64,000 bases of DNA from the NCBI GenBank assembly GCA_003605115.1, contig QZKY01000005.1, positions 1-64,000 of the forward strand, read 5' to 3'. Position 1 is the stretch's first letter. Each line of letters opens with the position of its first letter. The DNA comes from Oxalobacter sp. Lineage in GTDB: Bacteria; Pseudomonadota; Gammaproteobacteria; Burkholderiales; Burkholderiaceae_D. Below the pieces are notes generated by a model. It searched no databases. It was not told where the DNA came from and saw only the letters and a list, made by a program, of their open reading frames with translations. Positions 43,193-52,698 of this stretch are shown here, piece after piece. The position numbers and the translations under genes are program-made.

Positions 43193-45037
43193 ATGAAGTC
43201 AGCCCAAACGAATCCGCCGACGGTTTCCCACGCGCGCAAAAGCGCGCCCCCAGCCACTGCCAGATCACCCCGCAATAAAATCTTGGACATGCAGCAGTTA
43301 TTTGGCTGGCTGATCGAGGATGGCATTGTTAAAAAAGATGAGGCGAAGGCTTATTTCAATTACGCGCAAGGCATCCACAAGAACGCTACCGGGATGCACC
43401 CCTTGACAGCGCTTGCGCAAACTAAAGTGACTTCTGCGCAACCGCCGCACCGGCTGCTGACTTTGGATTGGCTATCTGAATGGCTGGCGCAAAAAGCGGA
43501 GGTGCCTTTTATGCGCATCGACCCGCTCAAGATCGACTTTACCCGCGTGGCGGATGTGATGTCGGCCAATTATGCCGCTCGCTACAACATCTTGCCGGTT
43601 GAAATGAGCGTGGCCGAGCTGGTCGTTGCCACTTCAGAGCCTTTCATGACGGAGTGGGTGGAGGAAATCGAGCGCATTTCTCGCCGCAAGGTGCGATTGG
43701 TTGTGGCAAACCCCGCAGACATTGCCCAGTATATTGCGCAATTTTTCAGTCTGGCCAAACAAATCAAGGACGCGCAAAAACGACCCGGTCAGGAAGTGGC
43801 GTTTCGCAACAACTTTGAGCAACTGGTCGAGCTGGGGAAAGCCAACAAGCAGCTCGACGCGAATGATCAGCACATCATCAATATTGTCGATTGGCTGTGG
43901 CAGTACGCGTACGACCAGCGCGCCTCCGACATTCACCTGGAACCCAAACGCGATTTCGGCGTGATTCGTTTTCGCATCGATGGCGTGCTGCACCAGGTCT
44001 ATCAGGTGCCGGCGACGGTCATGATTGCCATGACGGCGCGCATCAAATTATTGGGGCGGATGGACGTGATTGAGAAGCGGCGTCCGCAGGATGGGCGCAT
44101 CAAAACGCGCACCGCAAGCGCAGAGGAAGTGGAGTTGCGTTTGTCCACGCTGCCAACCGCATTCGGCGAAAAACTCGTGATGCGGATTTTTGATCCGGAA
44201 GTCGTCGTCAAAACTTTGCCGGAATTGGGGTTTCCCGTAGAAGATGCTGCGCGCTGGAGTGCACTGACGACCAAACCGAATGGCATCATTTTGGTGACGG
44301 GCCCCACCGGTTCAGGCAAAACCACCACGCTTTACACCACGCTCAAGGCGCTCGCGACGTCGGAGGTGAATGTGTGTACCGTTGAAGATCCAATTGAAAT
44401 GGTCGAGCCTTCCTTCAACCAGATGCAGGTGCAACACGGCATTGATTTGACGTTCGCGGATGGCGTTCGATCCTTGATGCGTCAGGATCCGGACATCATC
44501 ATGGTCGGCGAAATTCGCGATCTGCAAACGGCTGAAATGGCGATCCAGGCAGCGCTGACTGGACACTTGGTACTTTCGACGCTGCACACCAATGATGCCC
44601 CCTCCTCCGTGATGCGTTTGCTGGAATTGGGCGTGCCATATTATTTGCTTGAAGCGACCTTGATCGGCATCATGGCGCAGCGACTGGTGCGCACCTTATG
44701 CATTCACTGCAAAAAGCCGGATGGCGAAATTGAAGATGAAATTTGGACAAGCTTGGTAGAAGGCTGGAAGCTACCGAAACCGAAAACAATCTATCGCCCC
44801 GTGGGGTGTCCTGAGTGCCGCAATACCGGTTTCCGTGGGCGCACCGGCATTTACGAACTCGTGCAGGTCACGCACAATTTTTCCAAGATCATCCGCGCGG
44901 AGACGGATTTGTTTGCTTTGCGCCAGCAAGGCATTCGGGACGGCATGAAGCCATTGCGGATCGCCGGTGCGCTCAAGATCATCGAAGGTTTGACAACCGC
45001 AGATGAAGTCTTGAAAGTCACCGCTTCCCTGACGTGA
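43193..45037 (+). CDS. GspE/PilB-family secretion ATPase, solitary
   Basis: The 614-residue protein has an N-terminal T2SSE-like domain (about residues 90-190) and a C-terminal hexameric ATPase. Motifs are Walker A GPTGSGKTTT, the Asp box TVEDPIE, Walker B LMRQDPDIIMVGEIRD and the His box STLHTNDAPSS. A zinc-binding tetracysteine domain (CIHCKK and CPEC) follows. Such ATPases power type II secretion or type IV pilus assembly. No other secretion or pilus gene is in the window, so it acts with parts encoded elsewhere or has its own role. It begins 7 bp after the SpeE-like gene. Confidence 0.9.
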   Translation: MKSAQTNPPTVSHARKSAPPATARSPRNKILDMQQLFGWLIEDGIVKKDEAKAYFNYAQGIHKNATGMHPLTALAQTKVTSAQPPHRLLTLDWLSEWLAQKAEVPFMRIDPLKIDFTRVADVMSANYAARYNILPVEMSVAELVVATSEPFMTEWVEEIERISRRKVRLVVANPADIAQYIAQFFSLAKQIKDAQKRPGQEVAFRNNFEQLVELGKANKQLDANDQHIINIVDWLWQYAYDQRASDIHLEPKRDFGVIRFRIDGVLHQVYQVPATVMIAMTARIKLLGRMDVIEKRRPQDGRIKTRTASAEEVELRLSTLPTAFGEKLVMRIFDPEVVVKTLPELGFPVEDAARWSALTTKPNGIILVTGPTGSGKTTTLYTTLKALATSEVNVCTVEDPIEMVEPSFNQMQVQHGIDLTFADGVRSLMRQDPDIIMVGEIRDLQTAEMAIQAALTGHLVLSTLHTNDAPSSVMRLLELGVPYYLLEATLIGIMAQRLVRTLCIHCKKPDGEIEDEIWTSLVEGWKLPKPKTIYRPVGCPECRNTGFRGRTGIYELVQVTHNFSKIIRAETDLFALRQQGIRDGMKPLRIAGALKIIEGLTTADEVLKVTASLT

Positions 45038-45072
45038 TTCGCATGGCGCGTCGGCGCTCAGGCAAGTAAGAC

Positions 45073-46152
45073 TTAGCGCCTGCGCTTCTTGCTTTTCGGC
45101 CGTCTGGGGACACTGCGCGTCATTTTCTCCCGCGCTTCAATGGCAGCGACGGTTTTCTCGATGGCTGCGATTCGATAAGCTGTGTCGCGATGGATGGCGG
45201 TATGCGCGTTCGATGCGTTGGCAGGATATTGCTTGGCGAGACGCTGCCAGAATGCCGCTACTTCGTCGATATTGATGCTGGCGCGTTTTAACATGTTGAG
45301 CGCCAATCGATCTGCCAGCGCATCCATTTCTTTGGGGACGGGCGGCAAGTCAGCGGTCTTGTTTTCACTACCGGACTGCGGAAAAATCGGTTTAAGCGCA
45401 TTGATAATCTCTGCCGCAGTTCCTGCCGACTTCAACTGCTGTGGGTGAAGCAGGATGTTGTGTGCCAGTTCACGCGCGATAACGTAGGCGAGTTCCGTGT
45501 CGGATTGCGTGAAGTGCAGCATGCCGCGCGTCACCATGATGCGCGCGCCATCTGCATAGCTGTTTACATTGTCTGCGTTGCCCAGTTCAATGCGGAAGGC
45601 GCAGGCTTGTGTGGGGCTGATGTTGACTTTGCGAGCCTTGCCGTTGCGCTGAACGGTGAGCGTGATGCTGTCCTGATCCGCCAGCAAAGGGGCGAGCACG
45701 TTCGGCGCCTCCTGCTCGGCGTTTGCACCCTGTGGCATGGGTTCATCTTCAACCGCGATCAACTGGTCGCCGCGCTGCAAACCGCTTCTCGCAGCGCCGC
45801 TGCCAGGCATGATTGCCCCCACTTGCAGTGCGTCGCCTAAGTTCAGCGCGAGATGGGCTTCTTTTGCCAGTTCAGGCGAATAGGAATATTGGTTTCGCGC
45901 CGTAAAGCCCATCAACGGCCGCGACAGTTTTCTGCACGACCCCTGATTTTTGAGCAAGAGCGGAGCCGCGACGCGCACCAGCCGATCCTGCATGGCAGCG
46001 ACGGATTTTATGGCCTCTTGCGGTTCGACGGGAGCCTGTCGCTGGACAGGCGGCGAATTGGCCGCGTCGTCTGGACGAGTCAGGGGTTGTTTTTCGACGC
46101 ATCCTGACAAAATCGATGCGCATAGCAGCGTTGCTAACCAACAAAATTTCAT
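45073..46152 (-). CDS. M48-like lipoprotein with PDZ domain, protease motif degenerate
   Basis: The 359-residue product starts with a lipoprotein signal (MKFCWLATLLCASILSGC) whose lipobox Cys is residue 18. A PDZ-like segment (GAIMPGSGAARSGLQRGDQL near 112-131) precedes an M48-type region. The expected HExxH zinc site reads ARELAHNILLH: the first His is Arg (CGT). The downstream ExxxD region reads ALADRLALNML without the usual Glu. Zinc ligands are therefore missing and activity is doubtful. It may be a pseudo-protease chaperone like inactive BepA relatives. The ATG with GAGGCAA is chosen over a TTG. Confidence 0.8.
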   Translation of the reverse strand: MKFCWLATLLCASILSGCVEKQPLTRPDDAANSPPVQRQAPVEPQEAIKSVAAMQDRLVRVAAPLLLKNQGSCRKLSRPLMGFTARNQYSYSPELAKEAHLALNLGDALQVGAIMPGSGAARSGLQRGDQLIAVEDEPMPQGANAEQEAPNVLAPLLADQDSITLTVQRNGKARKVNISPTQACAFRIELGNADNVNSYADGARIMVTRGMLHFTQSDTELAYVIARELAHNILLHPQQLKSAGTAAEIINALKPIFPQSGSENKTADLPPVPKEMDALADRLALNMLKRASINIDEVAAFWQRLAKQYPANASNAHTAIHRDTAYRIAAIEKTVAAIEAREKMTRSVPRRPKSKKRRR

Positions 46153-46170
46153 TTGCCTCAATTGATCACC

Positions 46171-46617
46171 TTATTTTTTGCCCGTACTGCCGAAACCACC
46201 TGCGCCACGCTCGCTCGCGGAGAATTCCTCGACGACATTGAATTGAACTTGCATGACCGGTACGATCACCAGTTGCGCGAGACGCTCCATGGGGTTCAGC
46301 GTAAATGTGGTCTGACCCCTATTCCAGGTCGAGACCATCAGTTGTCCTTGATAATCGGAATCGATCAGCCCGACGAGATTGCCGAGCACGATGCCGTGCT
46401 TGTGGCCGAGTCCGCTGCGGGGCAAAATCATTGCGGCATAACCGGGGTCAGCGATGTGGATGGCAAGCCCCGTCGGGATGAGATGCGTTTCGCCGGGGGC
46501 AATGTCCAGCGGCGCATCCAGGCAGGCGCGCAAATCCAGTCCGGCACTGCCGGGGGTCGCATACGCAGGCAGTTGTGCCTGCATGCGCGGGTCGAGAATT
46601 TTAACGTCAATCTTCAT
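46171..46617 (-). CDS. dut: Deoxyuridine 5'-triphosphate nucleotidohydrolase
   Basis: dUTPase hydrolyses dUTP to dUMP, keeping uracil out of DNA and feeding thymidylate synthesis. The 148-residue trimeric enzyme shows the five family motifs, including [14 protein letters not shown] near 18-31, [15 protein letters not shown] near 75-89, GLIDSDYQG near 92-100 and the glycine-rich tail [11 protein letters not shown]. The gene lies 18 bp before the M48-like gene and downstream of coaBC, the frequent coaBC-dut order, but here a palindromic repeat separates them. Confidence 0.96.
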   Translation of the reverse strand: MKIDVKILDPRMQAQLPAYATPGSAGLDLRACLDAPLDIAPGETHLIPTGLAIHIADPGYAAMILPRSGLGHKHGIVLGNLVGLIDSDYQGQLMVSTWNRGQTTFTLNPMERLAQLVIVPVMQVQFNVVEEFSASERGAGGFGSTGKK

Positions 46618-46621
46618 TTTT

Positions 46622-46743
46622 TTCTCCCCCTCTCCCGCAAGCGGGAGAGGGATGGGGTGAGGGTGTTAAAGTCCAAAGAATACTTATTCGGTAGTTCAAG
46701 CCCCCTCATCCCTGCCCTTCTCCCGCTTGCGGGAGAAGGGTGA
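46622..46743. repeat. Intergenic inverted repeat of the CCCTTCCCC type, copy 2
   Basis: The left part CCCCCTCTCCCGCAAGCGGG and the right part CCCTTCTCCCGCTTGCGGG are each hairpins and also complement one another across a spacer (GATGGGGTGAGGG with CCCCCTCATCCC). It lies between dut and coaBC and has the same design as 307-425. No coding potential. Confidence 0.72.
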
Positions 46744-46764
46744 AATGCGCAGAGGCAGAAAATT

Positions 46765-47958
46765 TTACGTCAACCGCTTCGCAACATTAGCGATCAGTTG
46801 CCGCGCCAAATCCTGTTTGTCACTGCGCGGCAGTTCAACATGACCCTTATCGTCAAACAGGACGAGGGTGTTTTCATCTTTACCAAAGGTTTCATGTCCG
46901 ATATTTCCGACCAAGAGCGGAATATTTTTGCTCTTGCGTTTGGCTTCGGCATGTTTCAGCAAGTCCTCGGACTCTGCGGCAAAGCCGACGCAATACGGAC
47001 GCTTTTTCAAAGCCGCCACCGACGCAAGGATATCGGGGTTTTGCGCGAACTGAAGTTGTGGCGCATCACCCTTCTCGCTCTTCTTCATTTTTTGCGTGCT
47101 GGCATTGGCAACGCGCCAGTCCGCGACGGCGGCGACAGCGATGAAAATATCTTGATCGCTGACGTTGCCCATCACTGTGTCGTACATTTGTTGCGCAGTT
47201 TGCACGTCGATGCGTGTGATGCCGTAGGGGGTGGCCAGCGCAGTCGGGCCCGATACCAGCAGCACCTCCGCACCCGCTTCACGCGCCGCGCGCGCAAGCG
47301 CATAACCCATCTTGCCGGAAGACAGATTCGTGATGCCGCGTACCGGATCGATGGGTTCAAATGTCGGGCCCGCCGTGATCAACACGCGCTTGCCAGCCAG
47401 AGACTTGGGTTGCAGCGCGGCGACCACTTCCTGCAAAAGTTCCAACGGTTCCAGCATGCGTCCCATGCCCACATCGCCGCAAGCCTGTGCGCCGGAAGCG
47501 GGTCCCAGAACGCCGATACCATCTTCACGCAATTGCGCCAGGTTGCGCTGTGTCGCGGGGTTTTGCCACATTTCCACATTCATCGCGGGGGCGACCATGA
47601 AAGGCAGATGGCGCGGACGCGCGAGGGAAAGCGATGAGAGCAAATCGTCGGCGATGCCGTTCGCGAGTTTTGCCATGAAGTTAGCGGTGCAAGGCGCGAC
47701 GACAAACGCATCGGCGTCGCGCGTGATGTGGATGTGCGCGAGCGCGTTGGTGATCGGCTCGTCCCATTGACTCACATACACCGGATTGCCGGAGAGCGCC
47801 TGCATCGTCATGGGCGTGATGAATTGCGTGGCGTTTTGCGTCATGACGACGTTGACGGATGCGCCCGCGCGGATCATCTCGCGCAAAAATTCCGCGCTCT
47901 TGTAACAGGCAATGCCGCCGGTTAGACCAAGAATAATTTTTTTGCCAGTGAGTTCCAT
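46765..47958 (-). CDS. coaBC: Phosphopantothenoylcysteine synthetase/decarboxylase CoaBC
   Basis: This bifunctional flavoprotein carries out two steps of CoA synthesis: joining cysteine to phosphopantothenate and decarboxylating the product. The 397-residue protein has an N-terminal CoaC domain with LGLTGGIACYKSAE at 10-23, VAPAMNVEMW and the Cys-containing GAQACGDVGMGRM. The C-terminal CoaB domain has VLITAGPTFEPIDPVRGITN and AAVADWR. The frame is open 39 codons upstream, but the ATG giving MELTGKKIILGLTGG is the family start. Together with panD it shows CoA synthesis genes scattered in this region. Confidence 0.95.
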   Translation of the reverse strand: MELTGKKIILGLTGGIACYKSAEFLREMIRAGASVNVVMTQNATQFITPMTMQALSGNPVYVSQWDEPITNALAHIHITRDADAFVVAPCTANFMAKLANGIADDLLSSLSLARPRHLPFMVAPAMNVEMWQNPATQRNLAQLREDGIGVLGPASGAQACGDVGMGRMLEPLELLQEVVAALQPKSLAGKRVLITAGPTFEPIDPVRGITNLSSGKMGYALARAAREAGAEVLLVSGPTALATPYGITRIDVQTAQQMYDTVMGNVSDQDIFIAVAAVADWRVANASTQKMKKSEKGDAPQLQFAQNPDILASVAALKKRPYCVGFAAESEDLLKHAEAKRKSKNIPLLVGNIGHETFGKDENTLVLFDDKGHVELPRSDKQDLARQLIANVAKRLT

Positions 47959-48008
47959 ATAAGCACTCCTTTGTATTTTGGAGGACAGCATGCTGTTTTC
48001 GTACAGCA

Positions 48009-48070
48009 GCGAAACCAGGGTCAGAGTCAAATATCGCGCAGCGAATTTTGACTCTGACCCTGAATTTCGC
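48009..48070. repeat. GGGTCAGAGT palindrome between lspA and coaBC
   Basis: GCGAAACCAGGGTCAGAGTC and GACTCTGACCCTGAATTTCGC arms surround AAATATCGCGCAGCGAATTTT. It lies 51 bp upstream of the coaBC start, inside the gap to lspA, and is not linked to a three-hairpin element. It might end the lspA transcript. Confidence 0.82.
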
Positions 48071-48091
48071 GGCAAAATAGTTTCTGAATCA

Positions 48092-48589
48092 TCAGTTGCC
48101 TTTTCTTACTCTTCTCAACTCGTCCAGTATAAACAGGAAGACCCCCAGACAAATCGCGCTGTCGGCCACGTTGAACGCGGGCCAGTGCCAGCTGCCAATG
48201 TGAAAATCCAGAAAATCGATCACGTGACCGTACCATACGCGGTCGATCAGGTTGCCTACGGCACCGCCCAACAGCAAGGTCAGTGCCCAGCAAAACATCC
48301 GCTGAGCGGCATGGCGCTTCAGCAAATACAACAGGTACAACGATACGGCAAGACTGATACCGGTAAAAAACCAGCGTTGCCAGCCGCCGCCGGAAGCCAG
48401 AAAACTGAAGGCCGCGCCCTTGTTGTAGGCCAGTACCAGATTGAAAAATGAGGTGATTTTCAGGAAGCCTTTGGCAGCCAGCAGCTTCGAGATCGCGATT
48501 TTGCTCAGCTGATCAACAATGACGATAAGGGCGGCAACCGCCAGCCAGGGAATCATGGAGCCATTAGTGGAACGATTGCTTCTTGCCAT
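48092..48589 (-). CDS. lspA: Lipoprotein signal peptidase
   Basis: LspA removes the signal peptide of prolipoproteins after lipid attachment. The 165-residue inner-membrane protein has four hydrophobic helices and the conserved VDQLSKIAI near 25-33, NLVLAYNKGAAFSF near 50-63, the catalytic Asp in GNLIDRVWYGHVIDFLDF near 112-129 and the second catalytic Asp in FNVADSAI near 139-146. It follows ileS by 9 bp in the classic ribF-ileS-lspA row. Confidence 0.96.
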   Translation of the reverse strand: MARSNRSTNGSMIPWLAVAALIVIVDQLSKIAISKLLAAKGFLKITSFFNLVLAYNKGAAFSFLASGGGWQRWFFTGISLAVSLYLLYLLKRHAAQRMFCWALTLLLGGAVGNLIDRVWYGHVIDFLDFHIGSWHWPAFNVADSAICLGVFLFILDELRRVRKGN

Positions 48590-48598
48590 AATGGGTCA

Positions 48599-51508
48599 TC
48601 ACGCAAACTTGCGCGACTCTCCTTCTCCAAACAGGTTGCTTGCGCAGCGCCCGCAAATCTGCGGGTGCGCGGGGTCGCTGCCCACGTCTTCACGGTAATG
48701 CCAGCAGCGGTCGCACTTGGTAAAAGGTGAGGGAGTCACGGTCACTGATTCTTCCGTGGGGCTGGTGACTTTTTCAAGCTGAACTTTCGAGGTGATGAAG
48801 ACAAATTTCAAATCGTCGCCCAGACTGTTTAGGGCAGCGAACTTGTCACCACTGGCCTTGATCGTCAGTTCGGCTTGTAGGGGAGAGCCGATCTTGCCCG
48901 CGATGCGCACTTCTTCCAGTTGCTTGGTGACGATGGAGCGGACGTCGCGCAGCCGGTCGTATTTGTCGAGCAGCGCCGCACCATCCTTGATTTCCGGCAG
49001 TGAATAAAATAGTTGCGTGAAAATGGTTTCGTCGCTGGCTGCGTATTCTTCTTGGTCGGCCAACACGCTCCAGGCTTCTTCCGTCGTGAACGACAGGATG
49101 GGCGCCATCAGGCGCAAGAGCGCGTGCGTGATGTGCCACATTGCGGTTTGCGCAGAACGGCGTGCTGTGGAGCTTGCGCCTGCGGTGTAGAGCCGATCCT
49201 TCAGGATGTCGAGATGGAAGCTGCCCAGATCTTCCGAGCAGTAGGTTTGCAGCTTCGCGACGATCGGATGATATTCGTAGACTTTGTAGTGGTCGAGAAT
49301 TTCCGCCTGGAGTTTCGCCATGTTGGCAATGGCGTGACGATCCAGTTCGAAGAGTTCGTCGATGGGCACCGCGTCCGTTTTCGGATTGAAGTCCGACACA
49401 TTCGCGAGCAAGAAGCGCAAGGTGTTGCGGATGCGCCGGTAAGCATCGGTCACGCGCGTGAGAATTTCGTTCGAGATGTTCAGTTCGCCGGAATAATCGG
49501 TGGAGGCCACCCACAGACGCAGAATGTCCGCGCCGAGTTTTTCGAACACTTCTTGCGGCGCGATGACGTTGCCGGCGGACTTCGACATTTTCTTGCCGTC
49601 GCCATCCACGACAAAACCGTGTGTGAGCAGCGCCTTGTACGGCGCGCGACCGTCGAGCATGGAGCCGGTCAGGAGTGAGGAATGGAACCAGCCGCGATGC
49701 TGATCCGATCCTTCGAGATATAAATCCGCCGGAAAGCTGTGTTGTGCGGCGTGCGAACCGCGCATCACGGTGCGGTGCGTGATGCCGGAATCGAACCACA
49801 CATCCAGCGTGTCGCGATTTTTTTCATACAGCGCTGCATCATCGCCCAGCAATTCTTGCGGGTCGAGGGTTTGCCAGGCTTCGATGCCTTGTTTTTCGAT
49901 GCGTTGTGCGATTTGCTCGATGAGTTCCGGCGTGCGCGGATGCAGGGCGCCCGTTTCCTTGTGCACGAAGAACGCCATGGGCACCCCCCATTGACGCTGA
50001 CGCGAGAGCGTCCAGTCCGGGCGGTTGGCGATCATGTTGTGCAGTCGCACCTTGCCCCAGTCGGGATAAAACACGGTTTCCTCGACGCCCTTGAGCGCGG
50101 TTTCGCGCAATGTGGTGCCGCCGTTTTTCGGTGTGACATCCATGCCCGCAAACCATTGCGAGGTGGCGCGATAGACAATCGGGGTCTTGTGGCGCCAGCA
50201 ATGCATGTAACTGTGCGAGGACATGCCGAGATTCAGCAGCGCACCGGCGTCGCGCAGCGCGTCGCAAATCGGACGTGAAGCTTCCCAAATCGTCATGCCG
50301 CCGAACAGTGGCAGCCAGGCCGCATAGTGTCCGTCGCCCATGACTGGATTCAAAATTTCTTTATCGGCTATGCCATTTTTTTTGCACGACAAAAAGTCAT
50401 CCACGCCGTAAGCAGGCGCGGAATGCACGACGCCCGTGCCCGTATCCAGTGTCACGTATTCTTCCGGGTACACCGGCGACAAGCGGCGATAGCCTTCATG
50501 CTTGTCGTAGAGCGGATGCTTGAATTGAATACCAGCCAGTCCTTTGCCCTTGCAGGTGGCGAGCTTGTTCCATTGCGTGAGCTGGTAGGTTTTCTGCAAA
50601 TGCGCGTTGTGCGCATCGCCCGCCGCAGCGCGCATGGCGCGCTCTTCCGCGAGAATCAACAAACCTTTTTCGGTTTCGATCAGGGCGTAGTCGATTTCCG
50701 GATGCACGTTCAGCGCTTGATTAGCGGGAATCGTCCAGGGCGTCGTGGTCCAGATCACGATCATGCCTTTGTCCGGGTTGTTTGATTCGGGTAATTTTGC
50801 CAAGCCGAAAGCGGCAGCGATTTTGTTCGGCTCCGCAAACGCAAAGCCCACATCGATCTCCGGGTCGCGCTTGTCTTGATATTCCACTTCCGCTTCAGCG
50901 AGCGCCGAGCCGCAATCGAAACACCAGTTGACTGGCTTGAGGCCACGGTATACGTAACCTTTTTCGATCAATTCACCGAGGGCGCGCAGTTCGTCCGCTT
51001 CAGTCTGAAAATTCATCGTCAGGTAAGGGTTATCCCATTCGCCGAGCACGCCGAGACGGATGAAATCCTTTTTTTGACGCTCCACCTGTTCAGCGGCATA
51101 GGCGCGTGCTTTTGCCTGTACCTCGGCCACCGGCAAGTGTTTGCCAAATTGTTTTTCAATCTGAATTTCAATCGGCATGCCGTGGCAATCCCAGCCCGGC
51201 ACGTAATGCGCGTCAAACCCCGCCATTGTGTGCGATTTGATGACGATGTCCTTGAGAATCTTGTTTACGGCGTGGCCAATGTGAATGTCACCGTTTGCAT
51301 ACGGCGGGCCGTCGTGCAGCGTGAATAGCGGACGGCCTTTCGCTGCCTTGCGAACGCGTTCATAGATTTTCTTTTCCTGCCATTGCTTCACCCACTGCGG
51401 CTCGCGTTTGGCGAGGTCGCCGCGCATGGGGAAGGGCGTCTCCGGCATATTGACCGGATAATCCTTGTTGGGCTTGGCGGATTGGGGTTTGTCGTTCTTT
51501 TTGGACAT
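48599..51508 (-). CDS. ileS: Isoleucyl-tRNA synthetase
   Basis: The 969-residue class I synthetase charges tRNA-Ile. It shows the HIGH-type motif [10 protein letters not shown], the editing-domain segment [16 protein letters not shown], the KMSKS motif with [12 protein letters not shown] and a C-terminal zinc finger with CDRCWHY and ICGRC. The frame extends 8 codons upstream, but [20 protein letters not shown] is the likely start. It belongs to the bacterial IleS type with the Cys4 tail. It lies between ribF (151 bp upstream) and lspA. Confidence 0.96.
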   Translation of the reverse strand: MSKKNDKPQSAKPNKDYPVNMPETPFPMRGDLAKREPQWVKQWQEKKIYERVRKAAKGRPLFTLHDGPPYANGDIHIGHAVNKILKDIVIKSHTMAGFDAHYVPGWDCHGMPIEIQIEKQFGKHLPVAEVQAKARAYAAEQVERQKKDFIRLGVLGEWDNPYLTMNFQTEADELRALGELIEKGYVYRGLKPVNWCFDCGSALAEAEVEYQDKRDPEIDVGFAFAEPNKIAAAFGLAKLPESNNPDKGMIVIWTTTPWTIPANQALNVHPEIDYALIETEKGLLILAEERAMRAAAGDAHNAHLQKTYQLTQWNKLATCKGKGLAGIQFKHPLYDKHEGYRRLSPVYPEEYVTLDTGTGVVHSAPAYGVDDFLSCKKNGIADKEILNPVMGDGHYAAWLPLFGGMTIWEASRPICDALRDAGALLNLGMSSHSYMHCWRHKTPIVYRATSQWFAGMDVTPKNGGTTLRETALKGVEETVFYPDWGKVRLHNMIANRPDWTLSRQRQWGVPMAFFVHKETGALHPRTPELIEQIAQRIEKQGIEAWQTLDPQELLGDDAALYEKNRDTLDVWFDSGITHRTVMRGSHAAQHSFPADLYLEGSDQHRGWFHSSLLTGSMLDGRAPYKALLTHGFVVDGDGKKMSKSAGNVIAPQEVFEKLGADILRLWVASTDYSGELNISNEILTRVTDAYRRIRNTLRFLLANVSDFNPKTDAVPIDELFELDRHAIANMAKLQAEILDHYKVYEYHPIVAKLQTYCSEDLGSFHLDILKDRLYTAGASSTARRSAQTAMWHITHALLRLMAPILSFTTEEAWSVLADQEEYAASDETIFTQLFYSLPEIKDGAALLDKYDRLRDVRSIVTKQLEEVRIAGKIGSPLQAELTIKASGDKFAALNSLGDDLKFVFITSKVQLEKVTSPTEESVTVTPSPFTKCDRCWHYREDVGSDPAHPQICGRCASNLFGEGESRKFA

Positions 51509-51659
51509 GATTTCGGGCTCAATGCTTTGCAACCAGTAAGCCCGCCATTTTACAGGCAGAAAGCGAAGATGGTAGGGTTTATGGGGCGGGTTGTCGTGGC
51601 GCTACCTTAAGCCCTTTGTGACGCATCAACTTTTTACCAATGATGTGCTGAAGCTGCAC

Positions 51660-52601
51660 CTAAGGTGCAAAATAAGCCCGGGCTTGGGCGACATCGCCCT
51701 GAATGGCGTTTTTGAGGGCGTCCAGACCGTCGAATTTTTGGTTGTCCCGCAATTTTTTCAGGAATTCCACCTTGACCAGTTTGCCGTAGCAATCCTGTTT
51801 GAAATCCAAGAGGTGGGTTTCCAGCAAGCGCTTGCCGCTGTCGTCAACCGTGGGGCGCGTGCCGATGCAGGAAACCGACGGCAAGGGATGTTCGGACAAG
51901 CCGTGTACGCGCGTAATGAAAATGCCGTTCAACACGGGATGGCGCGGTGCCATGCGCAGATTCAGTGTCGGAAAGCCGATGTCTCGTCCCAATTGTCTGC
52001 CATGAATGACGTGGCCGGAAATGGTGTAGGGATGTCCCAATAATTCAGCAGCACGGGCAAAATCACCGCCACCCAGCGCGGCGCGCACGGCAGAAGAAGA
52101 AATGCGTTGGTCATCAATGAGCACATCCCGCACCACTTCCACCTGAAATCCGTGGCGCTTGCCCGCCTCGCGCAGCGCGGGGATGCGCCCGGCGCGGTTC
52201 GCCCCAAAACAGAAATCTTCGCCGACGATCAGCCATTTCACCTGCAAACCCTGCACCAGAATTTCTTCGATGAATGCTTCCGCAGTCAGGGCAGCAAAGC
52301 GCGGCGTGAAGTGTTCGACGATCACGCGGTCGATACCGATGGCGTGAAAGGACAGCAGCTTGTCGCGCAGATTGGCGATGGTCGGCGGGATGCGCGACAA
52401 GTCGCCCGAAAGTTGGGCGAAATACTCACGCGGATGTGGCTGGAAGGTCATCACCGCCGATGCCACGTTCAACTGGCGCGCGGTGGCGCGCAGGCGCTCA
52501 AGCAAGAGGCGGTGGCCGCGATGTACGCCATCAAAATTGCCGATCGCCAACGCACAGGGTGTGCGTGCATCGGGAGTGGGGAGGCCGCGAAAAACCTTCA
52601 T
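51660..52601 (-). CDS. ribF: Bifunctional riboflavin kinase/FAD synthetase RibF
   Basis: RibF makes FMN and FAD from riboflavin. The 313-residue protein has an N-terminal adenylyltransferase domain with IGNFDGVHRGHRLLLERL near 21-38 and a C-terminal kinase domain with GRQLGRDIGFPTLNLRM near 199-215. Its location upstream of ileS-lspA is the usual order. The divergent binding-protein gene begins 97 bp away. Confidence 0.95.
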   Translation of the reverse strand: MKVFRGLPTPDARTPCALAIGNFDGVHRGHRLLLERLRATARQLNVASAVMTFQPHPREYFAQLSGDLSRIPPTIANLRDKLLSFHAIGIDRVIVEHFTPRFAALTAEAFIEEILVQGLQVKWLIVGEDFCFGANRAGRIPALREAGKRHGFQVEVVRDVLIDDQRISSSAVRAALGGGDFARAAELLGHPYTISGHVIHGRQLGRDIGFPTLNLRMAPRHPVLNGIFITRVHGLSEHPLPSVSCIGTRPTVDDSGKRLLETHLLDFKQDCYGKLVKVEFLKKLRDNQKFDGLDALKNAIQGDVAQARAYFAP

Positions 52602-52698
52602 GAGCTGTCAATCAGAAAAACCGAACGAAAATTATAAGTTCTTTTATCTCATAGTTTTCCGTAATATCCTAGCCAGGGATAATTAAAAACGGAAAATC

